A DNA stretch of 64,000 bases from Oxalobacter vibrioformis (GCF_027118995.1 NZ_CP098242.1:2023001-2087000), one strand, 5' to 3'; shown: positions 35,501 through 42,813, counted from the stretch's first letter. A program made the numbers and translations. Notes: generated from the sequence alone by a model not told the origin.

Positions 35501-37945
35501 GACAACAACTGGAAAGAGAATGTCAACCAGACGGTGGATGTGAAGATCGGCGCGGTTGAGACCGATGGCGCGAAACTCAAGGATACGCACCTGGTGGAAA
35601 GCACCGGCACGGCTGTTGATCTTGAGCTGACGGCAACGGATGGCGGCAGCCTGAAAGCGGTGCTGGAGGGCAACCACGAGCAGATCGTGGAAGTCAAGCA
35701 CACCATCACCCAGGGCGGCCATGCGGCAGGGGATGTCGGCACTACGGTTGGCCAGCTCATTTATGACGGCAAGGTGTATGACCTGAAGATCACGAGTGTT
35801 GACGGCAAGGGTGTGGCGACTGTCTCGATCTATGATGGTGTCAATCCGGTTGACAGCATCAAGTTCCCGAACGGCTTTGACTTTGACAAGGATTACCAGA
35901 TCAAGCTCGATCCGAACTACCACAACAACAATGACCTGAACATCAACACGACGGTCAAGGTTGAGGATCAGTCCGGCGCTTCGAAGGACCTGACGCTTGA
36001 TGGCTCCAAGGTCACGATTGCGGCGACAGCGGATGCTGCAACTGGTGTGGCTGGTGCGGATGCCGGTGATGCGAAAGCCATTGACGGTCACAAAACCCAG
36101 GTGACGGTGGATCTGGATGCGGATTTTGCCGACGTGGATGGTTCCGAGAACCACTACTTCTACGTGAAGGTGGCAGATGGTGTCGAGGTGGTTGGCGGCA
36201 CACTGGTTATCGATTCCGGAAAGCTGATTGCTGCCGGTTTCCAGCCGGGTGACAAGGTGTACATGGTTGATGTGGGCGACAAGTCAGCGCATGTGGATAA
36301 ATCCATCACGCTGAATGTGCCGGGTGACGGTACGACGTCAACTGACATCACGGTGGTCGGTGTTTCCGAAGAGAGAAGCGGATATGGCGATGGCGGCACG
36401 CAGTATGCCTATTCCGATCCGGCTGATGTCACGGTGGATGTTATTGCCAACCCGAACATTGATGGCGTGGTTCATGGCAACAAGGCGCCAGCGGATATTC
36501 TCGATACCGTTCGCGGTCATACGGATATTTCCGGCAAGACATTGCTGCCAAACGGCTATGTCACGGATGCCGATGGCGATGCGATCAAAATCGCCAGCGT
36601 GAAAGCGCCTTCCGGCCTTGCGGCTGATGTAACGGGTAATGCCACTGACGGATGGACGGTCAAGGGTACCTATGGCGAGTGGACGGTGAAAGCGGATGGT
36701 TCATACACTTACGAGCTGTATGACCAGTACAAGAACACCGCGCCACCGACCACAGGGGAAGAGACGCTGACCATTACCGTCACGGATGGCAAGGGTTGGA
36801 CTTCAGCTGAGTTGGAAAGCAAGCTGACGCTTGGGCCGGAGCCGAACCAGGCACCAGTGGCAAACGATGCGGTGATTGACAAGGAGATTGCCAGGATTAT
36901 CGAGGGCTCTTTCTCCTTCAATGATGCAAACCGCGATCTGGTGAGCCTGGCGTCTGTCGTCGGTGTTGCCGCCGGTTCATGGAATCACGATAATTCCATC
37001 TACACGGTTGAGGGTATATACGGTACGCTGCTTGTGAAGGGTACGCCGGATCAGAACGGTACAATCACGACCTACGAGTATGAGTACCATGTGAATGAAG
37101 CCGGCCTGGCTGCAGGTGTCACTGACAGCTTCACCTTCAACGGTGCGGATGACTTTGGCGGCAATACCCAAAACGGTCATCTGGATATCACGCTTTCCGC
37201 CATTGACTATGAGTTGGGTAGTGGCACGTATCACGATGGTTCTGGCGAATTCGGCTGGAATGCCGGTGCGAATATCCATGGCGACATGGACAGCGGCCAG
37301 ATCATTGCCGGCACCGGCCACGACAAGATTGTTGTGGATGGTGACAGCAACGAGATCCATGCTGGCGCCGGTGATGACAGCATTACGGTTGAGGGTGACC
37401 ATAACCAGATATATGGTGATGCCGGAGACGACACGATCCATGTGAAAGGTGACGAAAATCGGGTCTATGGGGGTGCCGGTGATGACATCATCAATATCAG
37501 TGGCTCTGACAACATCGTGTTTGGCGGTGCTGGTGATGACACCATTAACCTGCTTGCCGGTCATGGACAGACCACGGTCAGCTATGCCAAGGGTGATCTT
37601 GCCGATGTGACTCAGGGTGATACGATCAGCGGCTTCAAGGTCAGCGATGATGGTACCGGGGATATTCTCGATGTCAAGGATCTGCTCTCTGAGGCCGGAT
37701 TGGGTAACAACTCGGCAAGCCTCCTGGATGGTGGTTACCTGAAGTTTGATTCCATTACGCAGGATGCGAATGGCAAAACCACGGTAACCCTCAGCATTGA
37801 TGTGGATGGCAGCAGTGGTACAGGAGACGCTGTCCATCTGGCCACGATCGTGATGGATGGTGTCGGGGCATTGTCTGGTGACCTGAGCTCCCAGGCACAG
37901 AACCTCTTTGACCAGCTGATCCAGAACGACCAGATCAAGTTCTGA
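26558..37945 (+). CDS. Giant LapA/BapA-type RTX adhesin, 3795 residues
   Basis: The first ~80 residues (GRVVGTVKGVDGVVTAINER and TLKPGDKVYAGETIQTADGA) match the retention module of LapA-type adhesins, which plugs the outer-membrane exporter. EAAAAG at residues 125-130 is a candidate LapG cleavage site. Then come about nine large units, each closing with a block like VVDAVADRP, near residues 325, 701, 1096, 1462, 1840, 2174, 2544, 2845 and 3152. These units are 300-395 residues, longer than common 90-110-residue Bap repeats. The C-terminus has a VCBS-like domain, four RTX calcium motifs (GAGDDSI, GDAGDDTI, GGAGDDII, GGAGDDTI, about residues 3600-3665) and a type I secretion signal. The protein is acidic, as usual for calcium-dependent adhesins. 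No exporter or lapD/lapG genes are in the window. GAGGAAG precedes the ATG. Confidence 0.92.
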   Translation: MATPSMQSGRVVGTVKGVDGVVTAINERGVIRTLKPGDKVYAGETIQTADGANAHIDFSRGGFATLGAGQSLPMDGVVLSQAAEASKPQAGQTQAPGATDGDIEKLQQQIEEAIAKGEDPTALMEAAAAGPGAGGTGGAEEGGSFVVVEQLAARGNVTPGFDTGTFGYEFRSPEEYDGRETPGGDFDFEIRTELGDGTFVGYVFEDGQPYRNQADSQNAERGDRSLHAGQILFNFEGRGTTVVDKVHLSGFEPGTKLYIGDPAQGGMEVAADANGVFHFDQSDFNGAGVYLVPPLDSDVDMMINVVVDISVNGGGTGQLTGSFPIVVDAVADRPEDVKGDADNSMITGHIVIDGAGATEKLADGWAKTDIEKKGTNVTDANVKATANVSISATFFDVDPTHTDTSQAHSLYIEVPADGKGELGYMDNGSFKAFDTIEIGGKTYYVIPPDQVTWGDYGAVEGGSASAQVDCVYQATGDSADLGKDINLDLNIMAKAEETPTDQDPNTDNNVSWNESNAAGDVKITVDSVDSTLTIKAGWASEDNDDSKHKTGSYDPDYAQVKGDVDENGERGNAGVDADSTKDADGAPISLEISGSNNQGVTENITEVKFTFPAGELLSDGSVVTNGQTFPVGGNTYLVEISGNDVTITLQSGSDPWTSLDDLNLTFKPGAVQSDADLSFSYEVTVESSAGAEAVYTGSSTIVVDAVADMATNVSAGADYNGGSAAAAGETIAIVAGVTFNDLGAGEHKYVVLNISKALENGWTVDSGVDVLSKNEINAIFKSEGGANLPVDNVLSPTSGDADAGEYILLEVVSDGHGGWQVVDVNGDPVPGAKVTENNGHFEVEMPITAPATGGDVADSTVWVKPVTVVDQDSLGGEEYDYGNNISVGNAPNIGLSVSGVHSGISIGTSAVYEGNQPDKNMGNNATAPGGKITLTLVEEGGVSNTNPDALKAIVFQYDDTHGKVSLNGVDMPSGCGILFTYHTDTSGKVIYTQAQIVDAAGNVLGTVNVPGQSLGDITGSLKYTPTTGDVSDVDVDIDYVAQIVDPDSGASKIISSDGGNTWDDLKGSNHTADQMADYETNNQGKTTHDNGGNTATVVVDAVADKPGVGGNNAVDYGKNENNVDNTAAGNGDKVKITTTEVTFKDYEDNSENHYLLIGNKGVTLGDGTTGYATLPDQTIKLTNGNGQEMLIKIVDGEIVEIDGAAVSPTIPVNIGAITDANATGVAGNEFIKIPVPNDFLEDGNGKVTAEVELQLPEGIEKDQNLQIKVGGMAEETETNIPDNEVRDDNNTSYTFKDGTITVNVSNDITSHKTAGYEDGWSNQNTVDHSGDPHGPNNAVITISSNTSDHIHGTKTGETRDKPIIMEFEFKGGDGKLGAFTYNGHTYELGDGYLEKTGDGSYKLTIPADHLPAQTGNGVDQAKITYKPVANDDTDLTNVKVTMDTHADTSTDSATQTVDVGTVVIDAVADLPVSNVKDTASYHGNDAAKIGSEFTITVKDVQFQDYKDGSESHFLLIQKSGIKGTYDGGGNTPNVSLDTLGDQTITVKGAGRINQTITIVNGEMTITVDGISGAFTVDNLPNGWTVADWNAAQSALVNGTGSKVPSGGDYFKIPVLNEFLDKVGGKVVDAEVEVKLPDGTTLDKDADLTIKTGAMADDKATDSEANTGNNQAYQTDDTKVEVGVVTSDPGVKIVGGVISENLTPNANTGNFTPDTDGGAKIIVSGVHDGETATVKLTFDLMNGEDIPKSVNPGDQMRVEYDGKSYVATQNPDGTWSVEIPVKGLADGGEQTLVFKPGYNFNSDDIDVKYDITVKDNDSGAEKTWQNSNDQGTGYQDNDLGIIVDAVAQQPDVADVAIKDLAANGFVEYGQDVVVKAHITFQDATDGSELHYVMVEANLLGIKPEFVTIWDENGNRITIPITDDMYQQYGGKSWFKVPVPGDYVVDKDGDGKAELDVEVTFKTDGSSQNGTIHIGGMAVEDSNVFDNETNQETNIKNNIGFDQGTAVDVKFSQIGGVGISGKPLYENDMPKTHLGDDQSPTGYDQTRAGGAQISLSENGNADITKAEFTFDSKEGTLMFDGEPVIVWDNGKPVVNPALDVDGMEVKVDANGKVTVTFENTDTNPGLTDQLLGGNSDLTYVPNHNYSDKDVNLDYKVDYVNPDTGAPGSTGDQKLPLVVDAVAQKPADVDNDVDHIDVTGSDAATPNQKTVEAEMMVTVDFGNPFDADKSEGHYVLVEVIANMTVKGADIYMLNGKEYWRVPVDVDDIGADGKCTVTVEVEFVGDHDLLHALSGSNAYDSGMEVGALALEQDDNGQIFTGEAGNKELDINNNAAYTSGGEVDIEYNWTHGGTHYDLHVEPVYENDTPNAHLAYRPAESLRDADGNYYKDADGYLTDKDGNKVNPDGSPYIGNDGWLIARDGSLVDDAGYLVDMNGDRILADASDPNSGYPAEAGGGAITIGGIGNHGIEGSFTFTLEEGEGYIKLSDGTLLEIGNGTTVTITKEQYDEGVSFVPGVNFDDTDVKLKVEGFKSNDGSGTSIDSDTTQVIVDAVAQKPMDMDSSVSYKEAGANPGDPEPSAMGSKDGHGNEGSVKVVLSGEFADSDGSEKHYGLMEVTGQYTPDGSYPIVQGPDGKYYYQVELKDEDGDGKWTAEVTVKVNEDAMSGEYSEISIGTGLLSREDNTGGADNWELNTDNNLAWTIDGSVDVVYSTVGATVTGSVNNTYEGDEQGVGGEISLGVALGQHDELTGFEVSYDNTNGDVVSGNAGIDLTDYLSESGSTTTIDILSLLKDKGIDLDDSTAIQDFLDDLGLRFVADGHGSEDGSVSWNVVVKDQLSGDEKTYTGSDKVIIDAVANAPAVSGVEYESEYGKPAAKGGEEATVKVTLDFADNDGSEIHYAVLEQSTNITCKTVTIGGQEYAVETIVGADGTLYYGVKIPASAGNPVDVIFNVEAKDTGKDVADTLKVGGISAETNTGQGADKELTLDNNWKENVNQTVDVKIGAVETDGAKLKDTHLVESTGTAVDLELTATDGGSLKAVLEGNHEQIVEVKHTITQGGHAAGDVGTTVGQLIYDGKVYDLKITSVDGKGVATVSIYDGVNPVDSIKFPNGFDFDKDYQIKLDPNYHNNNDLNINTTVKVEDQSGASKDLTLDGSKVTIAATADAATGVAGADAGDAKAIDGHKTQVTVDLDADFADVDGSENHYFYVKVADGVEVVGGTLVIDSGKLIAAGFQPGDKVYMVDVGDKSAHVDKSITLNVPGDGTTSTDITVVGVSEERSGYGDGGTQYAYSDPADVTVDVIANPNIDGVVHGNKAPADILDTVRGHTDISGKTLLPNGYVTDADGDAIKIASVKAPSGLAADVTGNATDGWTVKGTYGEWTVKADGSYTYELYDQYKNTAPPTTGEETLTITVTDGKGWTSAELESKLTLGPEPNQAPVANDAVIDKEIARIIEGSFSFNDANRDLVSLASVVGVAAGSWNHDNSIYTVEGIYGTLLVKGTPDQNGTITTYEYEYHVNEAGLAAGVTDSFTFNGADDFGGNTQNGHLDITLSAIDYELGSGTYHDGSGEFGWNAGANIHGDMDSGQIIAGTGHDKIVVDGDSNEIHAGAGDDSITVEGDHNQIYGDAGDDTIHVKGDENRVYGGAGDDIINISGSDNIVFGGAGDDTINLLAGHGQTTVSYAKGDLADVTQGDTISGFKVSDDGTGDILDVKDLLSEAGLGNNSASLLDGGYLKFDSITQDANGKTTVTLSIDVDGSSGTGDAVHLATIVMDGVGALSGDLSSQAQNLFDQLIQNDQIKF

Positions 37946-38034
37946 TCGAATGGGCAACACTGAAAGGCCGGAGGAAGGAATATTTTCCTGCGGCTTTTCA
38001 GGTTCACTTCATTAACCGGTTTTTTCTTTGTTTT

Positions 38035-38075
38035 ACAGCCTCACCCCCATCCGGGTGGGGCTGTTTTCTTTTTTA
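38035..38075 (+). terminator. Terminator after the adhesin gene
   Basis: CAGCCTCACCCCC pairs with GGGTGGGGCTG around ATCC and runs into TTTTCTTTTTT. A second hairpin, CTGAAAGGCCG with CGGCTTTTCAG (37960-38001), lies directly after the stop codon. Confidence 0.8.
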
Positions 38076-38206
38076 GGGCAGGTTTTCGTTTGCTTCACCT
38101 GCGGCTTACGAAAACGTTACGCGAGGGGGGGAAATGAAGTCGTGGATGGCGTGCTTTCCTGTGGGGATGTCAGACATGATTTTTTGAATGTTTCCTCAAG
38201 TAAATA

Positions 38207-38235
38207 TTGACATACGGAAACACCTGTGGGATTAT
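38207..38235 (+). promoter_or_regulatory. Candidate promoter before the secreted-protein pair
   Basis: A perfect TTGACA at 38207 and GATTAT at 38230 are spaced by 17 bases. It is 320 bases upstream of the first ATG at 38558, so a long leader or another promoter is possible. I see no gene in 38076-38557. Confidence 0.35.
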
Positions 38236-38557
38236 TGCCGCATGGAAATAATTTTCCCGTATTGTTGTTGCAGCCGGCAATACAGGATGTTTTGAAAAGG
38301 TTTATCCCCTGAATGGACTGAAAGGCTGCGGAAATGTTTTTCCGTGGTCTTTCAGCACCCACTTTCAGATGATGTTATGGATTCTATTTTCCTTTTCCGG
38401 ATGGTTCGCTCATTTGTACAGGTGTTGAAAAGGCCGGTGTTTTGCGGTTTTTTCGCGGAACCTGTGTCTGGTTTGACGGATAGATGATGCCGGTTGTGTG
38501 TTTTTTGGTATGCTGTCTGCAGGGACAGTGGGCATGGCCTTTTTTTCAGGGGGTGTC

Positions 38558-39130
38558 ATGGACAGGATGAAACGTTTTTTTGACGCAGGATGGATGGGGC
38601 GCTGTCTCTGCGTGCTTTTTCTGGCCGGATGTCTTGTGCAGGCAACGGCAGGCGCTGCCTGTACGGAGGAGATGGCGGAAAAGCTGGTGAAGCAGAATCT
38701 GAATATGCGTTTGCGTTTTTTGAAAGGTGAGAAGCGCATGCCGGTGTATGAGGCAGCCGCAGCGGAGCAATCGGCGCAAATCGGGCAGATGATCGCGGCA
38801 AAGGACTGGGATGGTGTTTGCAAGGGGGTTTTTGGCGTGATTGCGATTGCAGATGATGTGCTGGCAGGCGGGGATGGGAAGACGGCGCCCCTGAAAAATC
38901 CCTGGGATAAGTGTACGCCGGAAAAAATGCTGTCGCTGGCAGCGGAGTATGACTTGATCTGCCTGCCAAATCGCCGGATTGAAAACTGTGCGCGGCGCGA
39001 GCTGACACCATTGCGGCGCGAGCTGATCAATCTGAAAGCGCAGGCTGGCTCGGGTGATGTGATGGCGGCGCGGTATGTGAACCGGACCTGTGAGCTGTAT
39101 ACGGAGCTGTTGAAGATTATCAATGAATAG
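38558..39130 (+). CDS. Small exported protein of unknown function (member 1 of a tandem pair)
   Basis: 190 residues from the ATG at 38558, which has AGGGGG upstream. A signal peptide (CLCVLFLAGCLVQATAGAAC) precedes a helical domain with five cysteines. The segment IAIADDVLAGGDG, then KNPWDKCTP, recurs almost unchanged in the next gene, as does an N-terminal CT...K...LRL pattern, so the two are paralogues. The sequence is charged, with no membrane helix after the signal. FLAGC could act as a lipobox, leaving the localisation uncertain. The family is not recognised. Confidence 0.75.
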   Translation: MDRMKRFFDAGWMGRCLCVLFLAGCLVQATAGAACTEEMAEKLVKQNLNMRLRFLKGEKRMPVYEAAAAEQSAQIGQMIAAKDWDGVCKGVFGVIAIADDVLAGGDGKTAPLKNPWDKCTPEKMLSLAAEYDLICLPNRRIENCARRELTPLRRELINLKAQAGSGDVMAARYVNRTCELYTELLKIINE

Positions 39131-39692
39131 GGCAGGCGGGATGAAACGCATTTTCCGGATGGTGTTGCTTGCTGCGGGCATGATTTTCCCGCTGCTTTCT
39201 CAGGCGGCCTGTACGCAGGCAGACCTGGATGATAAGCTTTACCCGGCTTTGCAGTATCGCCTGCGCTGCCTTGACGGACTTGGCAGGCTGGATGTTTTCC
39301 GCTCGGCGGCCACCCCGCACTCCCAGCGGATTTCGGAGGCGCGGATCGGGCAGGCCAGCCCGAAGCAGGCGGTGGCGGTGATCTGCGGGGAAACCCGGGC
39401 GCTGATCGCGATTGCAGATGATGTGTTAACAGGTGGCGACGGAACGTCTGACGTGAAAAAGTCTCCCTGGCAGGGGGTGACGCCGGATGATGTGCTGAAA
39501 AGGCGCAACGAGGTGATGCAGCGTTGCAAGGGGCAACTGGGGTGCTACCAGCAGGCGATGGCAGACTATGAGAAGGAGATCGGCGTGCTGGATGGCCGCG
39601 CGAGGATGGGCCGTATTTCGGCGGTAGAGTATATCGAGCAGATGTATGCGCTTTTCGGGCGGGTGCTTCAGGCGATGAAGGCTAAGTCATAG
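39123..39692 (+). CDS. Small exported protein of unknown function (member 2 of a tandem pair)
   Basis: 189 residues. The ATG overlaps the previous gene by 8 bases, so the pair is coupled. A signal peptide (MVLLAAGMIFPLLSQAAC) is followed by a helical domain containing IAIADDVLTGGDG, KSPWQGVTPDD and CKGQLGCYQQ. The shared block with member 1 and the similar cysteine placement show duplication, with substantial drift elsewhere. Some features recall the DUF1311/LprI-like cysteine-rich periplasmic proteins, but the match is too weak to name. The function is unknown; co-expression suggests the two may act together. Confidence 0.75.
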   Translation: MNRAGGMKRIFRMVLLAAGMIFPLLSQAACTQADLDDKLYPALQYRLRCLDGLGRLDVFRSAATPHSQRISEARIGQASPKQAVAVICGETRALIAIADDVLTGGDGTSDVKKSPWQGVTPDDVLKRRNEVMQRCKGQLGCYQQAMADYEKEIGVLDGRARMGRISAVEYIEQMYALFGRVLQAMKAKS

Positions 39693-39865
39693 GGCGAAAC
39701 CCGGTCTGGTTTGTGAGCCATGTCCATTGCGGGCATGGTTTTTTTCTTTTGGGCCAGTTGATGCTGTTTATGCGGCTTTCCTCGTGTTTTGTGGTTTGGG
39801 CTTCGCCAAATCGCAGTATCATGAAAAGGCGCGGTATGTGTTTTTGTTTTCGGAAAGGAGTCGTG

Positions 39866-41041
39866 GTGCAGGCGAAGGGATGGTTTTTGCGGGGGCTGGC
39901 AGCGGGACTGTGCTTTTTTGGTATGGTGGCAGTCGGGGGTGTTTTTGCGGATGTGGTTTCAGGCAGGGATGCGAAAGCGGAACGGGAGTTGGCCGAGCTG
40001 TATGGCGAGACGGTGGGTGACTGGAAGGGGCGTGAGTCTGCCCCGCCGACAAAGGCGGCAAGCGCTCCTGTGACGCGCAAGAAGGCCGTGGCAGGGACTG
40101 CCCTGCCTGCGGGGCCGGATAAGGCTGTGAAGGCGGTGCAGATGCAGTCTGTGACGCCGGTAAAGCCCCAGGCAACGGCAAAGACCGAAAAGCAGGCGGT
40201 GTCTCCTGCTGTGACCCCGGAAAGGGTGCCACAGACCATCGAGATGCAGCCGGGTGAAGCGGTGACATCTATTGCCGCTGTGCCTTCACGCCTGCCGTCT
40301 GCGACACGCCCTGCTACAGGGGCGTCTGAGGGCACGGGGAAAAGGCAGGCAGGCACCGGCAAGGAGTCGCGGATCGGCCATGTGGTGATCGGCCCGGATG
40401 GCAAGGTGGATGATGTGAAAACGGTTGCGGCCCTGAAAAAGGCGGCGAAGAAGGGGGAGGCGAGTGCGCAGTTTAATCTGGGGCTGGCTTATGAGCATGG
40501 CTGGGGGGTGAAGGAAGACTTGAAGCAGGCAGCCCAGTGGTATGCAAAAGCGTCGCAGCAGGGACATGCCGCCGCGCAGCTTAATTTGGGCCTGATGTTT
40601 TACCAGGGGCGCGGGGTCGGGCAGGACATGAAGCTGGGGGTTGTGCATTTTGAGAAATCGGCCAGCCAGGGCAATGCGATTGCACAATTCAACCTGGGCA
40701 ATGTTTACCTGAAGGGGCAGGGCGTCACGGCGAGTGAGTCGATTGCGGCGGCGTGGTTCAGGAAGTCTGCCGAGCAGGGGTATGTGGTGGCGCAGTATAT
40801 GCTGGGCAAGCTGTATGTGGATGGTGAGGGGGTCGCGCAGGATGTGCCGGAAGCGGTGAGGTGGTATGAGCGCGCGGCATCGCAGGGGCTCAAGGAAGCG
40901 CAGGCGGCGATGGGGCTGGCGTATGAGAAGGGCTATGGCGTCAGGCAAAATCGCGACGAAGCGCTGCGCTGGTATGGCCTGGCAGCGGCACAGGGCCACC
41001 AGGGCGCGGCAGCCCGCATGAATGCGATGCGGGGGCTGTAG
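39866..41041 (+). CDS. Exported Sel1-repeat protein (1 of 3)
   Basis: 391 residues from a GTG at 39866, with AAGGAG 5 bases upstream; upstream in-frame starts lack a ribosome site. A signal peptide (FLRGLAAGLCFFGMVAVGGV) is followed by a proline/alanine-rich linker of about 150 residues. Then come about six Sel1 repeats, for example AQFNLGLAYEHGWGVKEDLK and AQLNLGLMFYQGRGVGQDMK. Sel1 repeats form alpha/alpha solenoids for protein contacts. Exported versions in bacteria often act in envelope assembly or as signalling scaffolds. No partner can be assigned. A terminator follows. Confidence 0.85.
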   Translation: MQAKGWFLRGLAAGLCFFGMVAVGGVFADVVSGRDAKAERELAELYGETVGDWKGRESAPPTKAASAPVTRKKAVAGTALPAGPDKAVKAVQMQSVTPVKPQATAKTEKQAVSPAVTPERVPQTIEMQPGEAVTSIAAVPSRLPSATRPATGASEGTGKRQAGTGKESRIGHVVIGPDGKVDDVKTVAALKKAAKKGEASAQFNLGLAYEHGWGVKEDLKQAAQWYAKASQQGHAAAQLNLGLMFYQGRGVGQDMKLGVVHFEKSASQGNAIAQFNLGNVYLKGQGVTASESIAAAWFRKSAEQGYVVAQYMLGKLYVDGEGVAQDVPEAVRWYERAASQGLKEAQAAMGLAYEKGYGVRQNRDEALRWYGLAAAQGHQGAAARMNAMRGL

Positions 41042-41068
41042 GCGCTGTTTGTTCTCAGCCACACCGGG

Positions 41069-41096
41069 AAGCGGCCTGAAGGGGCCGCTTTTTTTA
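41069..41096 (+). terminator. Terminator after first Sel1 gene
   Basis: AAGCGGCC (41069-41076) pairs with GGCCGCTT (41083-41090), then seven T. Confidence 0.85.
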
Positions 41097-41122
41097 TGAA
41101 AGGCGGGTGGTTTGTTGGCGGG

Positions 41123-41190
41123 GGTACCAAACGTTGTGCGGCGGGCCGATGGGTGTCCGTTCGCTTCGCCGGTGGCTCAGCAAACGCTAC
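41123..41190 (-). repeat. Short partial copy of a dispersed repeat
   Basis: On the minus strand this begins GTAGCGTTTGCTGAGCC, then GGCGAAGCGAACG, and ends with GCCGCACAACGTTTGG. The same blocks in the same order (GTAGCGTGTGCTGAGCC, GGCGAAGCGCACG, GCCGCACTGCGTTTGG) occur at 62779-62890. It lies just past the end of the first flagellin gene. Confidence 0.6.
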
Positions 41191-41209
41191 AGGAGGGTGC
41201 GGGGTGTTT

Positions 41210-42676
41210 TTAATGGCGGCGCATGGAATCCAGAAGGGTGAGGATGAGGTTGCGGTTGATCTGGTTGGCCTGGGCGATCATGGCGGTGGTTGCCTGCATG
41301 AGGAGGGACGCCTTGGCCAGTGCCGCAGTCTCTGCGGCGTAATCGGCATCTTCTATGCGGCTTTTGGCGTTTGAGAGGTTTTCTGCCGAGATGGCGAGGT
41401 TGTCGATGATGTAGCCGAAGCGGTTTTGCATGGCGCCGTAGCGGGAGCGCTCACGGTTGACGGTGGTGAGGGCGGAGTCAATGATACTGATGGCGAGCTG
41501 GGCGCCGTCAAATGAGGTGACGTCGATGGCGGAGACGGAGTGCAGGCGGGCAACTGCTGTGCTGCCGCCATTGCTCATGAGCCCTGAGTTGTCAGTGACA
41601 ATAAAGCCGTAGGGTGAGTCGTAGGTGATGGCACCATTGGCTACGCCGGTTTGGCTGTTGGCAAGGGTGGTGGCGGCACCGGGTTTACTGTCAGGGCCGT
41701 AGTTGCTCATGGTGATGGCGGCGGTGTCAGAGGTGTTGGTGTTGGTGATGGTGATGTCGCTGCCTTTGTTGTGCGTTAAGCGTATGCCGCCGTTTTGCCG
41801 GTCGGCCTGGGCGGTAACGCCTGTCTTGCCTGCCTGGGCATTGATGGCATTGACGGCTGCGGCGAGGTCGTCAGTTGCATTGCCGGTGTTGGCGGTGGAA
41901 AAGGAGATGACGATGGCTTTGCCGTTGTCGGCTGTGAGTTCGAATGTGGTGTTTGCTCCGCTTGCCGGTATGAGGTTGACGTCAGTTTTGGCGGTGGCCG
42001 TGACACCGGTCCGAGCGCTCATGGCGTTGATGCCACTGGCAATGGCTCTGGCGCTGGCGCCGGCTGCTGCTGTGTAGGTAGCGCTGCCCTGTGAGCCGCT
42101 GATGGTAATGTCGCCTCCGGTGACATTGGAGGCAGCACCGACGCCCGGTGTGCTCTGGCTGACACGGTAAGTGCCATAGTGACGGGTGAGCATGTTGGCT
42201 GAGGCGTAGGTAAGGGTATCACCTGCATTGGGACCGACCTGGTAGGTCATGCTGCCGCAACTGCCGTCGAAGATTTTCATGCCGTTAAAGGTCAGTGTCT
42301 CCGCGCTCCGGTTGATTTCGGCGATGAGCTGGGTGACTTCTTCCTGGATAGCCTGCCTGTCCCAGATGTTGGTGGTGTTTGAGGCCTGTAGCGCAAGGAC
42401 ACGCACGCGCTGGAGCATATCGGCGGTCGTGCCGAGAGCGCCTTCGGCTGTCTGCGCAAAGGAAATACCGTCATTGGCATTTCGGATGGACTGGTTCATG
42501 CCATTGATCTGGGATGTCATGCGGCTGGCAATGGCAAAGCCGGCCGGGTCATCCTTTGCGCTGTTGATGCGCTTGCCGGACGACAACCGTTCCAGCGCTG
42601 TTGACGCTCTCGACTGTGCCGCGTTGAGATGCCTTTGGGCAGACATCCCCGCGATGTTGGTGAGTGTGATCGGCAC
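41210..42676 (-). CDS. fliC: Flagellin, copy 1
   Basis: 488 residues. The N-terminal D0/D1 helices (RLSSGKRINSAKDDPAGFAI, NANDGISFAQTAEGAL) and the C-terminal D0/D1 (NRFGYIIDNLAISAENLSNA, DADYAAETAALAKASLLMQA) are intact. The central variable region contains flagellin hypervariable-type segments rich in A, T, G and N. Two features are odd. There is a cysteine at residue 140 (FDGSCGS), rare in flagellins. The C-terminal end reads NQINRNLILTLLDSMRRH, unlike the usual NQxPQxVLxLL ending seen in copy 2. A sigma-28 promoter lies about 110 bases upstream. It may be a minor filament or tip flagellin. Confidence 0.93.
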   Translation of the reverse strand: MPITLTNIAGMSAQRHLNAAQSRASTALERLSSGKRINSAKDDPAGFAIASRMTSQINGMNQSIRNANDGISFAQTAEGALGTTADMLQRVRVLALQASNTTNIWDRQAIQEEVTQLIAEINRSAETLTFNGMKIFDGSCGSMTYQVGPNAGDTLTYASANMLTRHYGTYRVSQSTPGVGAASNVTGGDITISGSQGSATYTAAAGASARAIASGINAMSARTGVTATAKTDVNLIPASGANTTFELTADNGKAIVISFSTANTGNATDDLAAAVNAINAQAGKTGVTAQADRQNGGIRLTHNKGSDITITNTNTSDTAAITMSNYGPDSKPGAATTLANSQTGVANGAITYDSPYGFIVTDNSGLMSNGGSTAVARLHSVSAIDVTSFDGAQLAISIIDSALTTVNRERSRYGAMQNRFGYIIDNLAISAENLSNAKSRIEDADYAAETAALAKASLLMQATTAMIAQANQINRNLILTLLDSMRRH

Positions 42677-42786
42677 GATACAAATTCCCTTTCGCCTCTC
42701 CTGTCAGGCGAATGCAAGGTTGATTCCAATTTGCTGCGTTGGTTTGCCTTGCCAGAAAATAAATAAAGCCGACCGTCACGCTTTTT

Positions 42787-42813
42787 TTAACGGCAAAATA
42801 AGGGGAAAGTTTA
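42787..42813 (-). promoter_or_regulatory. Sigma-28 (FliA) promoter of flagellin copy 1
   Basis: On the minus strand TAAACTTT (42813-42806), 11 bases, GCCGTTAA (42794-42787). The consensus is TAAAGTTT-N11-GCCGATAA, so only one mismatch occurs in each box. Confidence 0.85.
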
